A DNA stretch of 64,000 nt. Source: Alnus glutinosa. Lineage: Eukaryota; Streptophyta; Magnoliopsida; Fagales; Betulaceae. Below are positions 24,654 through 34,218 of the stretch, piece after piece (the stretch's first letter is position 1; every line of letters begins with the position of its first letter). The position numbers and the translations under genes are program-made. The notes beneath the pieces are model-generated. The model ran no database searches. It saw nothing but the letters and a program-made list of their open reading frames with translations, and had not been told where the DNA came from. Location of the stretch: positions 8,066,501 through 8,130,500 of the forward strand of contig NC_084894.1 in assembly GCF_958979055.1 (NCBI RefSeq). Reading direction: 5' to 3'.

Positions 24654-25559
24654 TAATTGGGTGGTAATTAGCACAACATTTGATGGTGTAGCATGTCCTG
24701 GATGGATTCTTTCGTGGGATGGATTATAGAGTTGAGTGTTATTAGATTTTGGAGTAGTACACAAGATAGGGGCCTTCTAGTAGATTATCGTGTCTTTGGC
24801 ATTTCAATTGGTTTCGGAATTCACTCCCCACCCGTAATATGCTTCTTTCTTGAACCTTTTAAAGGAGATGATTTTGTCTACTATATATTTTCTTTTGCTA
24901 CCTAATCCGCTTCTCCTTGTGTCTTATTTTCTAGTGTTTGGATGAAATACTAAATGCTACAAGAAATGCTATAAAATTTGTTCGTTCATAAAAAAAAATA
25001 AAAATAAAGTTCTAGTTGAAATAAAATAATAAAAGTTTTATAATTATATTTGAAATAGTGTGTTGTCGTAATAGTGCAAGTTGATCCAATATTAATAATC
25101 AATTACGATAAAATATTTCTTTTCTATAGTGAATGCAGCAAGTAATACTGCTCGAGTAGCATTTACTTGCCTAGACTAGATAGATACAAAGCAATTTCGG
25201 TGTATAAGCTTGCATGGGGAGCAACGGAGCTGTTTTGCATGAGGCGATGTGCATACTGAAATTAATATTGGAAGTATATATAATCTAGAGAGGAAGGAGC
25301 CACTTTAGCTTGCACCAATGACGTTTTGATTTCGAATTGGTACCCTAAAAAAGAAATTCTTTTTGTTTTTCTTGAGCCAAATTACAAGCACTCTACCGAG
25401 GTCCGAGGATCAAGGGAATCCTTTATGGAGTAGCAAAAGAGTAGAGGAAGGATCAAAGATTTTTGCCGTCCCAGATAATTACTGGATAGTGAATAACATA
25501 TAATTACGGGTAGTTAATGTGGGCAATTATTATCCGTTTGCATGTACACCCTTGCCTTG
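24654..25559. other. HD2 3' UTR and intergenic DNA
   Basis: The first 250 bp are probably 3' UTR. A 'aaaaaaaataaaaataaa' A-rich stretch near 24990 may mark the end of transcription. No gene or defined repeat was recognised up to the LINE remnant. Confidence 0.5.
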
Positions 25560-26640
25560 TTGGGTATATGGAAAAAGGCTATTTTTGATAAAATGGAATG
25601 ACCTTTTCGCGAGTTTTCATCCTAAATGGGTAAATTGGATCCACCAATGTTTATCCACAACTTCCTTCTCTTTTTTTTTTTTGAGAAAAGATGAATATCA
25701 TTAAAAAGCTAGTCTTCTTGCTCAGCAAGTACACAACTCTTAATATAGGAAGGGGCTAGACTCAAGTATATGCTCAATCCTTTAGGATCAGCATATACTT
25801 TAACTTCCTTCTCAATCCTTCTTAATGGATCCCCCAACGGCAAATTCCACTCAAGTAGAGACCTTAAGCAAAGCGATCCCCTTTCCGTGGCTAAGAAATC
25901 GTCTCCAGGCTCATCTTCAAAAAAGAGCTTAGTGGGGATATTCATGGAACCAAAATCTGTCTTCAAAGCCCCACCCCACCCCTCCCTGTTGCGCACCTAA
26001 TGTTTGGACCTTACATTTTTCTGTAGAGCAAATGCCCGAGAACCCACTTCCATCCTTCTCTTGAATCTCCAAATATTCCTCCTAGTCTGGCCAAATAGTC
26101 AATTTTACAAAATCTGCCATATCCTTTAGCAAAAACAGCAAGCCTTCCACCATAGCAGACATCAACTAATATTCAAGCCTTCCCCAAATTCCTCCCAAAA
26201 CAAAATACCTCGGCCCTCCCCTCTTTTTTTCACTAAAATAAAAACTTGGTCTTTGAAGACATCAAGGCAAAAATCCTCCAAAGAACAAAGCTGCTAGAAC
26301 CACCATGTCAACCTTTCTTCTCCCTAAAACCCTATGTAAAGAGATTGATACCCTCTTGAAGAATTTTTGGCGGGGTTTCAAAAAAAAAAATAATAATAAT
26401 AATTAAATGAACACAACCCCTCTAGCTTGGGGAAAAAAAAAAATAAATTGTTCTCCCAAGCATTGGGAGGTTTGGGGCCAAAACTAATGTCCTACCTCAA
26501 TAGAACCCTTCTCGCCAAGCTAGGATGAAAAATCCTTACTGAGGAAGACCTACTTTTGGTCAAAGCCCTGAAAAACAAATACCTCAAGAACTCCAATCTG
26601 CTTGATGCCCCCTATCACCCTCAAGCTTCTTGAACCATTT
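25560..26640 (+). pseudogene. Degenerate LINE reverse transcriptase (ORF2) remnant
   Basis: Frame-shifted plus-strand segments match plant non-LTR reverse transcriptase: KWVNWIHQCLSTTSFS (about 25620-25670), ILLNGSPNGKFHSSRDLKQ (about 25815-25870), MSTFLLPKTLCKEIDTLLK followed by NFWRGF (about 26305-26375), and LNRTLLAKLG with a downstream KILTEEDLLLVKALKNKYLK (about 26500-26595). Stops and frame changes separate these blocks, so nothing is functional. The copy is interrupted by a poly(A)-tailed insertion at 25671-25801. Confidence 0.8.
25671..25801 (-). mobile_element. Short poly(A)-tailed retroposon inserted in the LINE remnant
   Basis: A 131-bp insert starts with T11-12 on the plus strand (a poly(A) tail on the minus strand) and is flanked by a perfect 12-bp direct repeat aacttccttctc (25659-25670 and 25802-25813). 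It splits the reverse-transcriptase motif region. The minus-strand 3' end (ctttttaatgatattcatct before the A-run) resembles the 3' end of the LINE at 29952-30532, so it may be a strongly 5'-truncated LINE copy. Confidence 0.8.
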
Positions 26641-26649
26641 TTCAGGTAT

Positions 26650-26875
26650 TTCCTCAAAGAGTGGTGCAAGCTAGGGCGGAATTGAATAGAATCCAAGGCG
26701 CTGTACGACAACAATTGGATTCTACCTTATGCAACGAAGAGGCTAGACTCGTTAAAGTATATGCTGATCTCAGTAGGCCTGAGAGTTTTTTGAAACAGAA
26801 ATCAAGGGTTCAATGGCTTAATTTGGGGGATCTCAATACCAAGTTTTTCTTTAGAGCAGTTTTGAGAGGGCCATC
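26650..26875 (+). pseudogene. LINE ORF2 linker fragment, out of order
   Basis: The frame reads ARAELNRIQGAVRQQLDS followed by FLKQKSRVQWLNLGDLNTKF, which is the segment between endonuclease and reverse transcriptase of plant LINE ORF2. It should lie upstream of the RT motifs but here lies after them, so this is a second LINE copy or a rearranged one. Confidence 0.75.
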
Positions 26876-27003
26876 ATGCTAGAAGTAAAGCAAGTTACTG
26901 CTTCTCAGTCTAGTACCGAGGCAGAATATAAGGCTCTTTCTTCTGCTACCTCTGAGCTTCTATGGATATTATATCTTCTTCATGATCTTGGAGTAGCTCC
27001 TTC
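26876..27003 (+). pseudogene. Ty1/copia RNase H fragment
   Basis: KQVTASQSSTEAEYKALSSA followed by TSELLWILYLLHDLGV is the characteristic RNase H region near the end of copia polyproteins. It is a short isolated piece between two LINE segments, with no copia integrase, RT or LTR nearby. Confidence 0.75.
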
Positions 27004-27830
27004 TTCTGGCCTTTGGAAAGGCATCCTAAAAACTTCACGTCCTGTTAAAAAAGGAGTCTGTTTCACCATCTCCAAAGGTCAAAACCTCAACATATTGCAA
27101 AGCTTCAAACCCACCTCAAACCCTAATCTCACAAGCCTTCCCACCCTTCACATTTCTGACCTCATTGATGCAGACAGTAGATTATAGAAAAGTGACATCC
27201 TTAATTTACTGTTCAATTAAGATACTGGCAAGTTCACAGTGAAATCAGCCCAATAAGTGGACCTCAATGCCTCCTGGAACTTTACCAGCCCTCTCCCCCT
27301 ACAAGAATGGAAAAACCAAACAATCTGATCCATAAAGCTATTAAGCCTAAAATCCTCACCCCCCTCAAACAAAAGCATACCTTCATCTTCGACAAGGAAG
27401 CTTGGGACAAAACCTTCACTCAAAAAGAGCATTGGTCCCCGCTCCCTGTTGGACATATCAAGGCTAACTATGATGTGGCTACCAGGCCATATTTCTTAGT
27501 TGCAGCCAAAAGTAATGACAAAGGAGAAATCCTCAAAGTAGAAGCCTCTCATCTCTCTCCTGGTGGTGTGAATACTGGTGAAGCCAAAGCAGCCGCCCTT
27601 GCAATTTCCCTGGCAGCCTCTCTAGGCAATTCTCCCCTCATTCTTGAAGGTGATTCTCAAATGGTGGCAATGGCAATCAACCACCCTGAAAATTCACTTC
27701 AGACTGGCACATCAAGCCAATCGTTTCAAACATCATCCAGTGGCTTGCTCAGTTCAAAAGCTGGTCTGCATCTAAGACTACCAAAAAGGCAAATACCAAA
27801 ACTTATGCGATAGTAAAATGGGCCGCTTCC
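27004..27830 (+). pseudogene. LINE 3' region with RNase H-like domain remnant
   Basis: GLWKGILKTSRPVKKGVCF matches the region upstream of the zinc-binding segment of plant LINE ORF2 (WKGI motif). Further on, HIKANYDVATRPYF and TGEAKAAALAISLAASLG with LILEGDSQMVAMAI (about 27455-27690) is the RVT_3-type RNase H domain found at the C-terminus of plant LINEs. There are frame breaks between the blocks, so it is not functional. Confidence 0.75.
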
Positions 27831-29269
27831 CATCAAACGTTTGGGAGCATTCCCACCGATATGCACCCTATTAGTTCCTTTAGATGTAAAAGTGGTACGG
27901 CAAAGTAGCCCTTGCTGTATTGTAAATCAATCAACGAAAACCACCCATATCAAAGGAGAACCAAAGTTGAACAATCACGTACAACCGTACAAAGTATAAT
28001 AGTAAGTCTTCAACCACAGATGCAAAACCTAAAGATGTCAAGATCCAAAAGCTTATACAAATCCAAAGTATCAATACCAACAAATTGCCCAACAAAGCAG
28101 ATTTTTTTTCGCTGCAGTCATCTTGACCTGAAATTTGACCAGAACACTATCATACAATATTAAGACCTTGCATATGAATCTCAAATGCTGGCGATTTGGG
28201 TTGCAGGTGCTTTCTTTCTCATACAACCCGTAACCTGATAGATCCTGTAAACACATTCCTCTGCCGCTGCACCCAACAACCTGTACACAAATGTCATGGT
28301 AAGCTGCAGTTAAAACAATGGCTTGGTCCTGAGAAGCAGGGATACCTGAACCTGCAAAACTTGGTAACATATGTAAGATCGGAACTTTACTTGTATTTAT
28401 ATACTAACAAAAGATAAAAGAGAGTTCATAGAAAAAAAACCAAAGACAGAACCATGGAAATTTGATTGTTCCTCTGATGTGCGGTGGTTTCACAGGGTCC
28501 CTGACTGTAAAATCATTCATGCATATGCCAAAACCACAAATCAAATAACAATTTCATGCATACATACACGTGCTGGACACTATTGGATTAGCCTCCCAAC
28601 AAGATTAAATCAACTAAAAAAAATAAAATAAAATAAAATATCTCACAGATGTCCTTTTGAAGGTCTAAAACATTATTAAAATTGACACCGTGTCTTAGTA
28701 AAAACTCTATTACCAAGAATTCTACCCATTGGTTGTGATTGGTGGGAGAAATTCCAGATCATAAATCAAAGTTTAAAAAAAATCTGTACCACAATTCTGC
28801 ATAGGTGGTCAGTAGTCCTGCAATTCTAAATAAAGGAACTGAGTACTAGTTAACAAGCAAAAAGGAAAAAAGGGAGGAGATGGAACAGTTCAAAGGTCGA
28901 TTCATAAATCATGAAATCCATTGGTTTTCAAAATGAAGGAGCAGAGCCATAAGGAAGATGGAAACAAAGAGATGGTTAAAAGGTTATATTTTAGTTCTTA
29001 GAATCCTATCCTGTGGTAAAGCATGCATCAAAGCAAAACAGTCAAACAGTATGTATGCAGGTGAGAAGGCAGAAACAAAGAAAAAAAAAATCACATTCCA
29101 CATGAGAACTGTGGACCTGCACACCACCTGCACAGTGGAAAATGGGCTGTAAGCTATTTTCATTTAATTGGTGGTCCTTGCTGGAATTTAACTTTCTCCT
29201 AATGAAGCAAACAACATAATATCAAAATCACAAAAAGATAGGAAACGGACCAGGATACAACTAAAAAGA
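27831..29269 (-). other. Downstream and probable 3' UTR region of the U2AF35 gene
   Basis: No independent gene was supported. Several minus-strand stretches (28190-28370 and 28440-29269) look like unique transcribed-type sequence and could be a long, possibly spliced, 3' UTR of the neighbouring minus-strand gene. No reliable poly(A) signal could be chosen by eye. Confidence 0.4.
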
Positions 29270-31523
29270 TCAGTATTTATATCCTTGCTGGTAGCCATAG
29301 TATGGATCTCCATTCTGCATATGTCCACTATAACCATTGTCATTATTTCCATCATCATTAACCTCACTAGCATTCTCTTGCTGTTGCTCTCTTTCCCTAT
29401 TCCACTGCTCAATTTTGGCACGTCTCTCCTCACTGTCACCCCTAACGGGGCTCCTGCTTCTGCTTCGTCCTCTCCTACGGCCAGGGCTTACGCTTTTGTG
29501 CCGCTGACTCCGACTCTCATGGTAATGATCCCTTTCATCGTACTTTCTGCCAGAACCACGCCCCCCATGAGAGCGCTCTTCATGGCTCCGATGCCTATAG
29601 GGGCTCCTACTTCTGCTTCGACTCCGGCTGCGCCTTCGCCGGTACCTCCCAAACAATTGGTGCCTCAACTCCCTGACAAGGATTACAACAAATGTACACA
29701 AATTCAGACAGAGCATACCACAGAACATAAAACATGATAATCATAAAAAGGACATTATACCTGCTGATCCTTTTCAAGTGCATAAAATTGCAGTATCCAC
29801 CACGGTTGCACGTGTTCTCCTCGTACTGCCTGCAGGTGGCTTCGCGAAAGTCCGTCACCGGAGAAAAGTCAACAATGATGGGACGTCCTACAATTACAAT
29901 TTTTGGGTTGTGATTCCAAGCATCGAATACAAAGTGTTAAATTACTACTTATTCTTTTTTTTTTTTTATAAGTAGTCTCATATCATTAAAAAGCACAAAG
30001 GGACGCAACCCTAATAGACAAGAAGTATACAAAAGTGCCCCTAATCAGAGGAAGCAAAAGAGCATGAAATTAAAAACTCTGCAAACGTAACACAACTCAG
30101 GCTATGAGCTGAGACCTATACAAATAACATATTAAGCACATTACGACACAACTCTAAACCCGACATTTCCACATCTTCAAAATGCCGTGCATTCCTCTCA
30201 CGCCAAAGACCCCACATAACACAAATGAACCTACTTCCAAATTCGCTGAACTTGACCACGACCTAGCGAATTGCCCCAACTATTCAACAAATCCAGCACA
30301 CGTCTCGGCATAACCCATTCCACCCCAAACAAACTATAGAAAAAACTCCAGATATGCCGTGCAACATCATAGTGAAGTAAGAGGTGACCAATGAATTCCT
30401 CATTCTTCTTGCACATACAGCACCACTCAACCACCACTATATGACACTTACGCAAGTTGTCATGCGTCAAAATCTTTCCTAAGGTCACTGTCCACACAAA
30501 ATATGACACCCGCAATGGAGTCTTAACACCTCACTATTTATTCTAAAAGCTTAAACTTAAACAAAAATTATTTAATTAGTATTCTAAAGGTGCGTTTGAG
30601 ATTACGATTTCGTAGACAAAAAGTGTGATTTTAAACCAAATCGCAGAAAATGAATCGTTTGAAAACTGCGTTTTTAAAAAATTGTGATTTGAAAAAGCAA
30701 TGCGTTTTCAAATTGCAGACAATAGGTGCTTTTTTGAAAAACGCACAATGTTAAAGGCTAACCTGCGATTTTAAAGGCCAAACAGTAATTTTGCCAAATG
30801 CGCGATTCTAAAAATCACTTTTTTAAATAGCACATTTTAAAATCGCACTTTTGAAATTGCAAACCCAAACGGATCCTAACACTCCCTTTATGTGCGTAGA
30901 CTTAAACTCCTACTTAATAAGTGAAACCTAACACATGAAATATTTAATTGAAATGAAGGGTCTCTCTAACACCGATTTAAATTATCACTTATCCCAAAAA
31001 TTTATTGAAAATTTAATCATTTAATTAATATTCTATAACAAAGCCAATAGTGTGTTGCACAGATACATAAGCATCAAGCTTCAAAGAGGACTTGTGCATC
31101 ACATAAACAGAATTCAGCAAGAAAATAAACAGGCTTAGGAACATGAAACTATAGCTTGTCTTCGCTTAAAGATAAGTGTATGTTTCTGTATAAAATCTAC
31201 ACGCTTTAAAGAACAAAGAATCCTCAATCGAAGAAGTGTCCTACAAATTATAGACAATTCATCCACCAAAAAGTGAATGGAAAATTGAAGAAAAAGAAAC
31301 TAACCAGCATAAAACCGTCCGGTGAGATTGCGAAGTGCATTGGCGGCGTGTTCCTCCTCTCTGAACTGGACGTAGACATTGCCGACCATATGGTCAGCCA
31401 GGTTGTCACAGACGTTCAGGCTCTCCATCTCGCCGTACTTACTGAGCTCCTCAAACAGGTCTTCGTAGAATTCCTAAACATTCCATGCCAAGCATTAGAA
31501 ACAATCACATGAAGGAAACGATT

Positions 31524-31583
<60 letters not shown>

Positions 31584-31818
31584 CGAAGTGCCTCTGGATG
31601 GTGCGTGGGTCGATAGTGTGGCCCTGGGCGTCGACGCCGGGGGTGATCATGTCGGGGCGCTGGTACATGTTGGAGAGGAGGAGGGTGGGGCTGATGCTGG
31701 GCTTGGTGTGCAGGCGAGAGCAGCGGTCGCCGTGCCTGCACGCCCCAATCTTGAAGTAGAACGGGCAGTTCACCCTGTCCTTCTCCGTCCCGAATATCGA
31801 AGCCAAGTGCTCCGCCAT
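29270..31818 (-). CDS. U2AF35: Splicing factor U2AF small subunit (U2AF35), four exons
   Basis: Minus-strand exons: 31818-31582, 31473-31305, 29887-29761, 29672-29270; 936 nt, 311 aa. It pairs with U2AF65 and recognises the AG at 3' splice sites of U2-type introns in the nucleus. The N-terminus [20 protein letters not shown] is the family signature. CCCH finger 1 has C18, C27, C33, H37, and includes Ser34, which contacts RNA in other eukaryotes. The U2AF-homology RRM spans about 45-145, and CCCH finger 2 has C154, C162, C168, H172. An RS domain starts near residue 189 ([19 protein letters not shown]) and a Gln/Tyr-rich tail ends YGYQQGYKY. Length fits plant U2AF35 (about 280-315 aa). Intron 1 (108 nt) has an unusual donor in a microsatellite; intron 2 (1417 nt) carries a LINE and a MITE. 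The gene is divergent from the tRNA-Leu gene 185 bp away. Confidence 0.94.
29952..30532 (-). mobile_element. 5'-truncated LINE in U2AF35 intron 2
   Basis: The poly(A) tail appears as a T13 run at about 29952-29965 on the plus strand. The minus-strand frame 30515-30231 reads [20 protein letters not shown], then [20 protein letters not shown] and [20 protein letters not shown]: the zinc-binding domain found downstream of reverse transcriptase in plant LINEs (zf-RVT). The flanks actacttattct (left) and actatttattct (right, about 30533-30544) are a 12-bp TSD with one mismatch. It has the same orientation as the host gene. Confidence 0.85.
30588..30876. mobile_element. Tourist-like MITE in U2AF35 intron 2, TAA TSD
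   Basis: The ends AGGTGCGTTTGAGATTACGA and, complemented, GGATCCGTTTGGGTTTGCAA form imperfect inverted repeats, with TAA on both sides (30585-30587 and 30877-30879). The interior consists of alternating 'aaatcgca/tgcgatttt' words, so the element folds back on itself. Related diverged copies seem to lie near 6120-6440 and 12120-12420. Confidence 0.6.
31529..31580. repeat. (GA)26 microsatellite abutting U2AF35 exon 1
   Basis: Fifty-two bases of perfect GA on the plus strand (TC on the transcribed-sense minus strand). It forms half of the 108-nt first intron of U2AF35 and begins at the second base of that intron. Confidence 0.95.
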
Positions 31819-32002
31819 TATTACTCTCTCTTTCTCTGGGCGTCTGCTTCGATTTGGGTATGCTTGATTGCTTGTCGTATCGGAGGGGATAAGGGTTCCG
31901 TTTTTCTTGTCTCTTGATGAACGATATGTGGCCTTGTGGAAAGTTCGGCGGAAATTTATTGTGTAACCTTTAGATAAAGACGAGTGTTTACGTTAACAAC
32001 CA

Positions 32003-32085
32003 GCTGGTTTGCCCGAGAGGTTAAGGGGGAAGACTTAAGATCTTCTGCACATAAGTGCGCGTGGGTTCGAACCCCACAGCCAGCA
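32003..32085 (+). tRNA. tRNA-Leu (anticodon UAA)
   Basis: The 83-nt gene has acceptor arm GCTGGTT / AGCCAGC (one G-T pair) and discriminator A. The anticodon stem GAAGA/TCTTC has loop CTTAAGA, so the anticodon is TAA. A long variable arm is present, as expected for Leu, and the T arm is GTGGG-TTCGAAC-CCCAC. No intron. A CAA motif lies just upstream (31997-31999), and a T6 terminator at 32096-32101 follows. Both are usual for plant Pol III tRNA genes. Confidence 0.95.
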
Positions 32086-32095
32086 CAAATCTTTA

Positions 32096-32101
32096 TTTTT
32101 T
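32096..32101 (+). terminator. Pol III terminator of tRNA-Leu
   Basis: A run of six T begins 11 nt after the discriminator base, the standard RNA polymerase III stop. Confidence 0.75.
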
Positions 32102-32150
32102 GTTCTTTTCTTTGAAAAAACACAACGATTAAAAAAGCAAAAACCATCCA

Positions 32151-32222
32151 TGCGTCTGCCGGGAGTCGAACCCGGGTCTATTGCTTGGAAGGCAATTATC
32201 CTAACCGTTGGACTACAAACGC
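32151..32222 (-). tRNA. tRNA-Gly (anticodon UCC)
   Basis: The 72-nt minus-strand gene starts GCGTTTGTAGTCCAACGG and ends with CAGACGC plus discriminator A. The anticodon stem ATTGC/GCAAT has loop CTTCCAA, so the anticodon is TCC. The T arm is CCGGG-TTCGACT-CCCGG. A T5 stretch follows on the minus strand (32143-32139), and a TATA-like tatata lies upstream (about 32234). It is convergent with the tRNA-Leu gene, with 65 bp between their 3' ends. Confidence 0.95.
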
Positions 32223-33288
32223 CGATGTTCAATATATAAATAGAATACATTTATAAATTATATGTTTCAAACTGTTAGTTTGAATAAATTAAAATCATAC
32301 AATGCTTTCTAGTTTCTGCAACTTGCAATGCAAACATAACCAGTTATTGAGGGATCTTCATACCCAAACGGTGAGGAATCTTAAGGGGAGGGGTTGGTAG
32401 TAAAGGAAAGTTCATGGTCATGGACGTAGCTAGAAACTCTTATGGTTAAAGGTTCGGAGTCAAAAATAATTTATAAATAGGAGTCATTAGGCCAAATTTT
32501 TTTTTACTTTCTTTTTTTTAAAAAAGATAGGAGAACCTTTGAAAGAGGGCTTTGTTTTTTGAATCCGTTGCTTGTTCTAACAAGCGAAGTTAAGTAGGAG
32601 AAAGATCGAAAATAAAGCATTTACAATGTAAAAGATCTAGTTATTAGAGCAACTAAAGATAGCATGGTCTAAAACAAGGGCATGTCAATTGAGAGCTACT
32701 TTTACTTGTAAGTTTTCTAGTTTTACTTTTCTTCCCCTCTCTTTCTCTCAGGAATCAGGATAACACTCCCTCCTTAAAACATCTATAACAGGGTGTTTAG
32801 ATGCAGGCATGCATTGGTAGGAGGTTTGGATTTACTCATAACCCCGGCCACTTGGCTCCACTGAAATGAATCATATTTTCATTTATTCTAGTCTTATAGG
32901 AATATTGGCAAAATGAACTCGTAATATTTATTTATTGTATTTTTAATCTTGTTGAAATGGCATTCCCTAATTATGCAAAAATATGAAAATAGTTAAAACG
33001 GGGGTATAGGGCTAGCGATAAAACAGCCGGGCCAATCAGTGGGTTTTGGTGGCATTATGTGTGGCCTAGACTGACATTTACAAAGCTGCTCAAGCCCAGA
33101 TCTAAAGAGTTTTAACTAAGCCCAGGCCCAATCCATAAAAGGATTTGTTTTATCATAGTCTTAGGCAGGTCATGCTAAAGCTTTCAATTGAGCACAGATC
33201 TTTTCATACTTGGACGGCAATCTATGTGGAAGAAAAAGTGGCATTGATTACTACTCAAAATTACCTACAATTTGATATCTTAAAGAAT

Positions 33289-33471
33289 GAGTAATGCTGG
33301 GAATAATTTTTTTGCCCTTTTTTTTTAAATTAAAAATAAAAAATAAAAAGTTGACGTAGTTTAAAATTACTATTGGTTTTGGAATGTATCACTATTAGAT
33401 TTTAATCCAATTGTAATTTTAAAAATTACATCAACTTTAGAAAGATAAAAAGATGATTCTTAACATTACTC
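33289..33471. mobile_element. MITE, GAGTAATG ends
   Basis: The termini GAGTAATGCTGGGAAT and, complemented, GAGTAATGTTAAGAAT are inverted repeats. The flanks cttaaagaat and cttaaaaaag look like a diverged 9-10-bp TSD. Similar blocks (gctcttaaaattattattag type) appear twice at 57418-57735 and once at 48265-48440. Confidence 0.55.
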
Positions 33472-33872
33472 CTTAAAAAAGAGATTTGTTTGCAAGTGAA
33501 TTTTCCTGTAATTTAGAGATTAGAATTTACAACAATTATCTGTTCGAATTGCTAATAATTCGAGTAAGTAATGTGAAAGAGACTTGACATGAGACTTATC
33601 TATTCAAATAAATTTTAGACTGTTGACTTTTTATTTCAACAAATGAATCTCATATCGAATCTTTTAGGTTAAGTACCCAAATTATTATTCTTAATTTATT
33701 AACTTATCTGTCATGTCAAAATAATTAAGTAATCCTGAATTGGATGGAAGTGGCAGTTTTATGATGAGTTACAGCTTTTGATATCTTAATAGAAACGAAA
33801 AAGGACAGAGTAATGAAGTGAATTTTGTTCACATGTGGTAAATTGGTAATTTGCCAATTTGTAGTTTAAAAA

Positions 33873-34063
33873 AGAGTACTGATTTATTGACATTTTTTAT
33901 ACAACTTTTCACCATTTTGCCTATGTGGCAAGGTGGTATGCTACTACTTTTTTAGTTTTAAAAATAAAATAAGGTCGGTAGAGGACCACTTTACCACATA
34001 AGTAAAATGATGAAAAATTGTATAAAAAGATGGCAATGAATTATTATTCTTAAAAAATTATTT
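33873..34063. repeat. Foldback MITE, about 190 bp
   Basis: Arms of about 55-60 bp (ttttttatacaacttttcac ... and its diverged complement ending gaaaaattgtataaaaagat) surround a short centre containing ctatgtggcaaggtgg / ccactttaccacataag. Ends and TSD are not clear. Confidence 0.55.
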
Positions 34064-34181
34064 GATCCACCAAATCTCCATCTTCTAGATATGCTATCTT
34101 ATTAAAATATGCAAGGATTTTCTAGCATACATTGCCATCAAATCAACAACACTGTGATATGCAAAAAAAAATAAAAATAAA

Positions 34182-34218
<37 letters not shown>

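Noticed and set aside
29285-29737. A 150-codon plus-strand frame opposite U2AF35 exon 4
   Set aside because: It is the antisense shadow of the RS-domain coding sequence.
31505-31741. A minus-strand frame rich in His/Pro/Arg overlapping U2AF35 exon 1
   Set aside because: It is another frame of the true exon and the adjacent GA repeat.
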